The notes under the pieces: generated by a model | Databases searched by the model: none | Seen by the model: the letters and a program-made list of their open reading frames with translations, nothing else | Told to the model about the DNA's origin: nothing | Assembly: GCF_036417845.1 (NCBI RefSeq) | Contig: NC_089981.1 | Coordinates: forward strand, 75,681,268-75,745,267 | Source of the DNA: Apteryx mantelli | Taxonomy: Eukaryota; Chordata; Aves; Apterygiformes; Apterygidae | Reading direction: 5' to 3' | DNA: 64,000 nucleotides | Translations under genes and position numbers: made by a program | Part shown: in pieces, positions 60,881 through 64,000 of the stretch | How the letters are laid out: each line of letters opens with the position of its first letter | How positions within the stretch are numbered: the first letter of the stretch is position 1

Positions 60881-61184
60881 ATATGCACAAGGCTGAGCAA
60901 TTTGTCACCCTGGGCTATCATGGCTGCTCCCCTGCCTATTGTAACAATGCCAGCATTCAAAATAGTCAGAAAGGAGCTCACAGGAGCTGAATGCCAGCAC
61001 ATGTGTTTTTCCAGCTGGAGCCGAGTCCTGGACCAGCTTCTGAATTTTAGTTTAAGTTTCTTACTCTCTCCCTGAAACAGGAAAAACACATAATGCAAGG
61101 ACTGAAAGCCCTAAAATAAAAATGTCGAAGAGAAAGTAATGCTGGAAAGAGTCCTAAAAACATAGCTGCGAACTGGCGAGTGTT

Positions 61185-61375
61185 AACCGCCCCCCCGGCT
61201 GCACGCATCCCTTCCCCTCGGCTGTGCCTCCCTCGGCTGCCCCGGCCCCGGCGCGGGAGCCCGGGGCATCGCGGACCCCCCGCGCCTCCGCCCGCCCCCC
61301 GCCAGCGCGGCAGGGAAGGGGGTCCTCGACGTTTCCGCAGCCTGGCGCCGGGCACTGTACCTCCGAAGCCTTCCC
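61185..61375. other. CpG-rich islet 3
   Basis: Roughly 24 CpGs lie in about 180 bp of very high G+C sequence, starting abruptly after A+T-rich DNA. Frames are open on both strands from composition alone (arginine/proline-rich or glycine-rich). It may be an orphan CpG island marking an unseen promoter or enhancer. No TATA box or exon could be fixed. Confidence 0.75.
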
Positions 61376-62565
61376 AGTGCTGCCATCCCTTCACTGCTTG
61401 GGTCCTGCAGTGTTAAGAGAGCCTCCCTCTCGTCCCCTCTCCTTCTTCAGCTGCAATAGTTCAATATTGTGCAAGTGCTTGTTTAAAAAAAAAAAATAGT
61501 TTGAAACCCACTCCAAAGTTTACAGTCGTCTACTCCAAGCATAATCATTTCAAACACTGCAGCACTTCACATTTGGTTAAAACCACTTCAGTTTAGAAGT
61601 GATTAGAGGTTGAAGATTTGCAGTTTAAAATTTAAATTAAACTGTTTAAAATTATTGGAACACTTTACACATTTAAAGCAAATAATTTTATTTATTTATT
61701 TATCTTTCCTCCCAGGAGTTCTGGTTTTTCACTAGAAAAACTGCAGTGCAAAGGCAGCTATTATAGAATCGGGAGGGATCAGAAGTCAGATTTAAGCTTT
61801 CAAACCACAACAACTTGCAAAAGAGAAAGTTGTGAAAATAACTGTTTCCACAACAGCAAGGAGAACAAAAATATCTGTAGATACATAGAGAGAGAAGCAT
61901 GGGAATAGATAATAATTGTGTGTGGTTTAAGGCTTGTGCTAAAATATTACCTCAGATCATTTGCAACCAAATTCCTTCATTTATAAAAAGCCTATAGCAG
62001 AGGCAAATAAATACACTGTACTTTTAATTTCATTTCATTTTAGCTTTCTAAAATTTTGTATTTCAGTGAGACAAATTAATAAAAGGAAAGTAACAATAAA
62101 TCCTCTTCTCCAAATGAATATTTCTTTTCCTTTCCCTCCCAAAGATACAGGCAACATCCCCAAACTTAACAGTTCTATGAATTTAAGTGGCACAACATAC
62201 TAGCCATATTTGACCTGCAAACTAATCTGCTACCTGCTATCACAGAAAGTCATCCTCAGTTCTTCCAAAGAAACACAGGTGTTTGTGTCAAGTTGCAGAT
62301 CACAAGTTAAAATAAAAATCATACAGCCCACCCATATGCACAATCCCTCAAATCAGAAATGAGCTGAGACATTATATATAGCAAAGCCCTATGTTTTTAA
62401 CTGGAAAAGTCTGACGAAGCAGGCTGCAAAATAAAATATTTCGTAGTTTACATCACTCCTAAAAACAAGCAATCCTCAATTTCAAATTGGTTGGGAGGGA
62501 TAAGAGGAAAGCAGCATCTCAGACATTTCGAAAACAAATCTTTGTTCCAGTTTTCCATCACCCAC
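61375..62565. other. A+T-rich stretch, no gene seen
   Basis: Contains a (TTTA)n run at about 61687-61703 and a near-palindrome CAGTTTAAAATTTAAATTAAACTG (about 61621-61644, described by its ends CAGTTTA and TAAACTG). No exon. Confidence 0.5.
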
Positions 62566-62572
62566 AGGCAGG

Positions 62573-62700
62573 GTGTTGCAGGCTGGGGGAGCGCAGGGCA
62601 TGCTGCAGCGGCAGCCCAGGTTGCTGGGGCTGGGGCTGTCGGGCGACCGCAGAGCCACGACGCAGCCTCGCCATCCTGCTTCTCTGAAATACCGATTCGA
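62573..62700. other. Small G+C-rich patch
   Basis: Sequence with CTGGGG repeats and about eight CpGs. It is less marked than the other islets and has overlapping chance frames. Confidence 0.5.
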
Positions 62701-62822
62701 AGGCACCAGCCTTTGTGTACGGATTAACCGGAACCATGGTTTTCTTTTGTTTCTTCCCTCAAGGAGGGAGTTGGAAAAGAGGGCAGGTCTCAGATGTAGT
62801 TTTTAAAATACCTTTAAAAAAA

Positions 62823-62871
62823 ATATATATATATATATACACATACTATATATATATATATATATATATAT
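62823..62871. repeat. (TA)n with a CACATAC interruption
   Basis: Two TA runs are separated by ACACATAC. It is a compound microsatellite. Confidence 0.92.
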
Positions 62872-62874
62872 CTC

Positions 62875-64000
62875 ACGAGGTTTCATCAGTGTTTCTCAGG
62901 CTTCAGAGATCAGTGAAGGGTCTTTATAGTTAGCAAAGGGTCATTTACAGTTAGTTTTTTACAAAACTAGGATTCCTTAATATTGCCACAGAAAAGTAAA
63001 GAAACATAAAAATAAGTGAAAATCAAACCTAAGACATACAACATCATGTTTATCAATACTAACTTGCAAACCCCCTAGGAGGAGACATTAGCTGAGACCA
63101 GCAAGCCCAGTTTTCATCTCTCCCTCACATTTCCTTCCTATTATCATTAGCTAATGACCCACATTTCCTTACCAGGTTCATCAACAGCAGTATGTGTAGG
63201 TGACAGATTACTTGTGCAAGTAGCATCAGACCCTGTACCAATTCTTCATAGGTGGGAATTCCCATGTAAAACCAAAAAAGAGGGGACAAAAGGGGAGGGA
63301 ACAGGAAAAATAAAGGGGAAAAAAAAACAGAAAAAAAGAGAGAAACTTTTCCCCAAATACAAGCAAGTAATACTCAACACTTGCAAATCTTTTATGATCT
63401 TTATATTAAAACTTCTTACTTGCCGCATGCCTTTTTAAGCAGTACTAGTCTTTGACACACACGCTGAAATCTACCCAGTGTGTTAAAGTTATTGAACTGT
63501 TGCGAGCTTCCTGACAACAGTGATCTGCTAATGCCAGTTTTGATTCCACTGACATTAATCTTTATAGGGCTGAGATGCTGTTAATACTTACTTCCTAAGC
63601 GAGGTAACCCCTTCAAAGGCTGACACACACCACCTCGCCTTGTTCATCAAATATATAATCTTACTAAATGCTGTAATCTTAAATCCCAACCTAGAGTAAC
63701 TAGCAGTGCTTACATTATCATTTTTCTTTAAAGTTCATCTAAAGGGGAAAAAAATGATCTATTAAAGAATTGCAGATTTCAAAGACTCAACAATCAGAAT
63801 TTAGGACCAACACCTTCTCCATATGCTGCACCACACTGCTTATTAAGCTTTAACATTGACACAATTTAAGATTATTCATGCTTTTCTGCCAGTCTACCCA
63901 CACTTCCATGCACACAACACACGAATCTTCCAGAAGGTCCCACTGAAATTTTAAAGACCTCTTTTTTCCCGTTTGACAACTTTACATCCTCAAATTAAAA
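62875..64000. other. A+T-rich stretch, no gene seen
   Basis: An AGGGTC..TTA.AGTTAG echo pair lies at 62917-62954 and a purine-rich patch at about 63268-63345. The window ends without a gene. Confidence 0.55.

Noticed and set aside
1..64000. Endogenous retrovirus, LTR, tRNA, rRNA or CRISPR array
   Set aside because: I saw no LTR pair, gag/pol wording other than the CR1 reverse transcriptase, cloverleaf, rRNA core or spaced direct repeats.

Overview
The window looks like non-coding bird DNA. The main reason is a CR1 LINE of the avian type at about 34.93-36.49 kb on the minus strand. It ends in the CR1 3' octamer repeat and keeps a 448-codon reverse-transcriptase frame. The rest is A+T-rich vertebrate-style sequence with microsatellites, long polypurine runs, short CpG-rich islets and worn fossils of older amniote repeats. 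I found no host protein-coding gene, tRNA, rRNA, recognisable microRNA, endogenous retrovirus or CRISPR array that I can support. The CR1 frame is the only one that reads as a known protein.

Layout. 1-8.4 kb: A+T-rich, with a homeodomain/octamer-site-rich block at about 4.0-4.5 kb and an exactly duplicated 19-bp homeodomain-like block at 4.77 and 4.83 kb. 8.4-20 kb: a small tandem duplication, a possible old CR1 scrap, fossil repeat tails, and a regulatory-looking block at 12.5-13.0 kb. 20-34 kb: a degenerate ~30-bp repeat at 22.85 kb, a perfect 43-nt alternating purine-pyrimidine run at 26.37 kb, the longest conserved-looking block at 26.5-27.3 kb, two polypurine tracts and a 20-bp palindrome. 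34-42 kb: another regulatory-looking block, then the CR1, then fossils. 42.4-47 kb: the most G+C-rich part, with two CpG-rich islets on either side of a PBX/HOX-site-rich block, and a multi-frame open stretch at 44.8-45.4 kb. 47-64 kb: microsatellites, regulatory-looking blocks at 49.1, 51.6, 57.1 and 60.5 kb, and a CpG islet at 61.2 kb.

Reading. The spacing of regulatory-looking blocks, without exons and with only one sizeable transposon, suits a gene desert or a very large intron around a developmental regulator. The target gene cannot be named from this sequence. All 'conserved-looking' calls rest on base composition and motif content read by eye, not on alignment. I saw no convincing undescribed system. 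The best leads are the duplicated homeodomain block, the CpG islet/PBX-HOX block at 42.4-44.0 kb, the unassigned open stretch at 44.9-45.4 kb, and the CR1 copy with an internal deletion but an intact RT frame.
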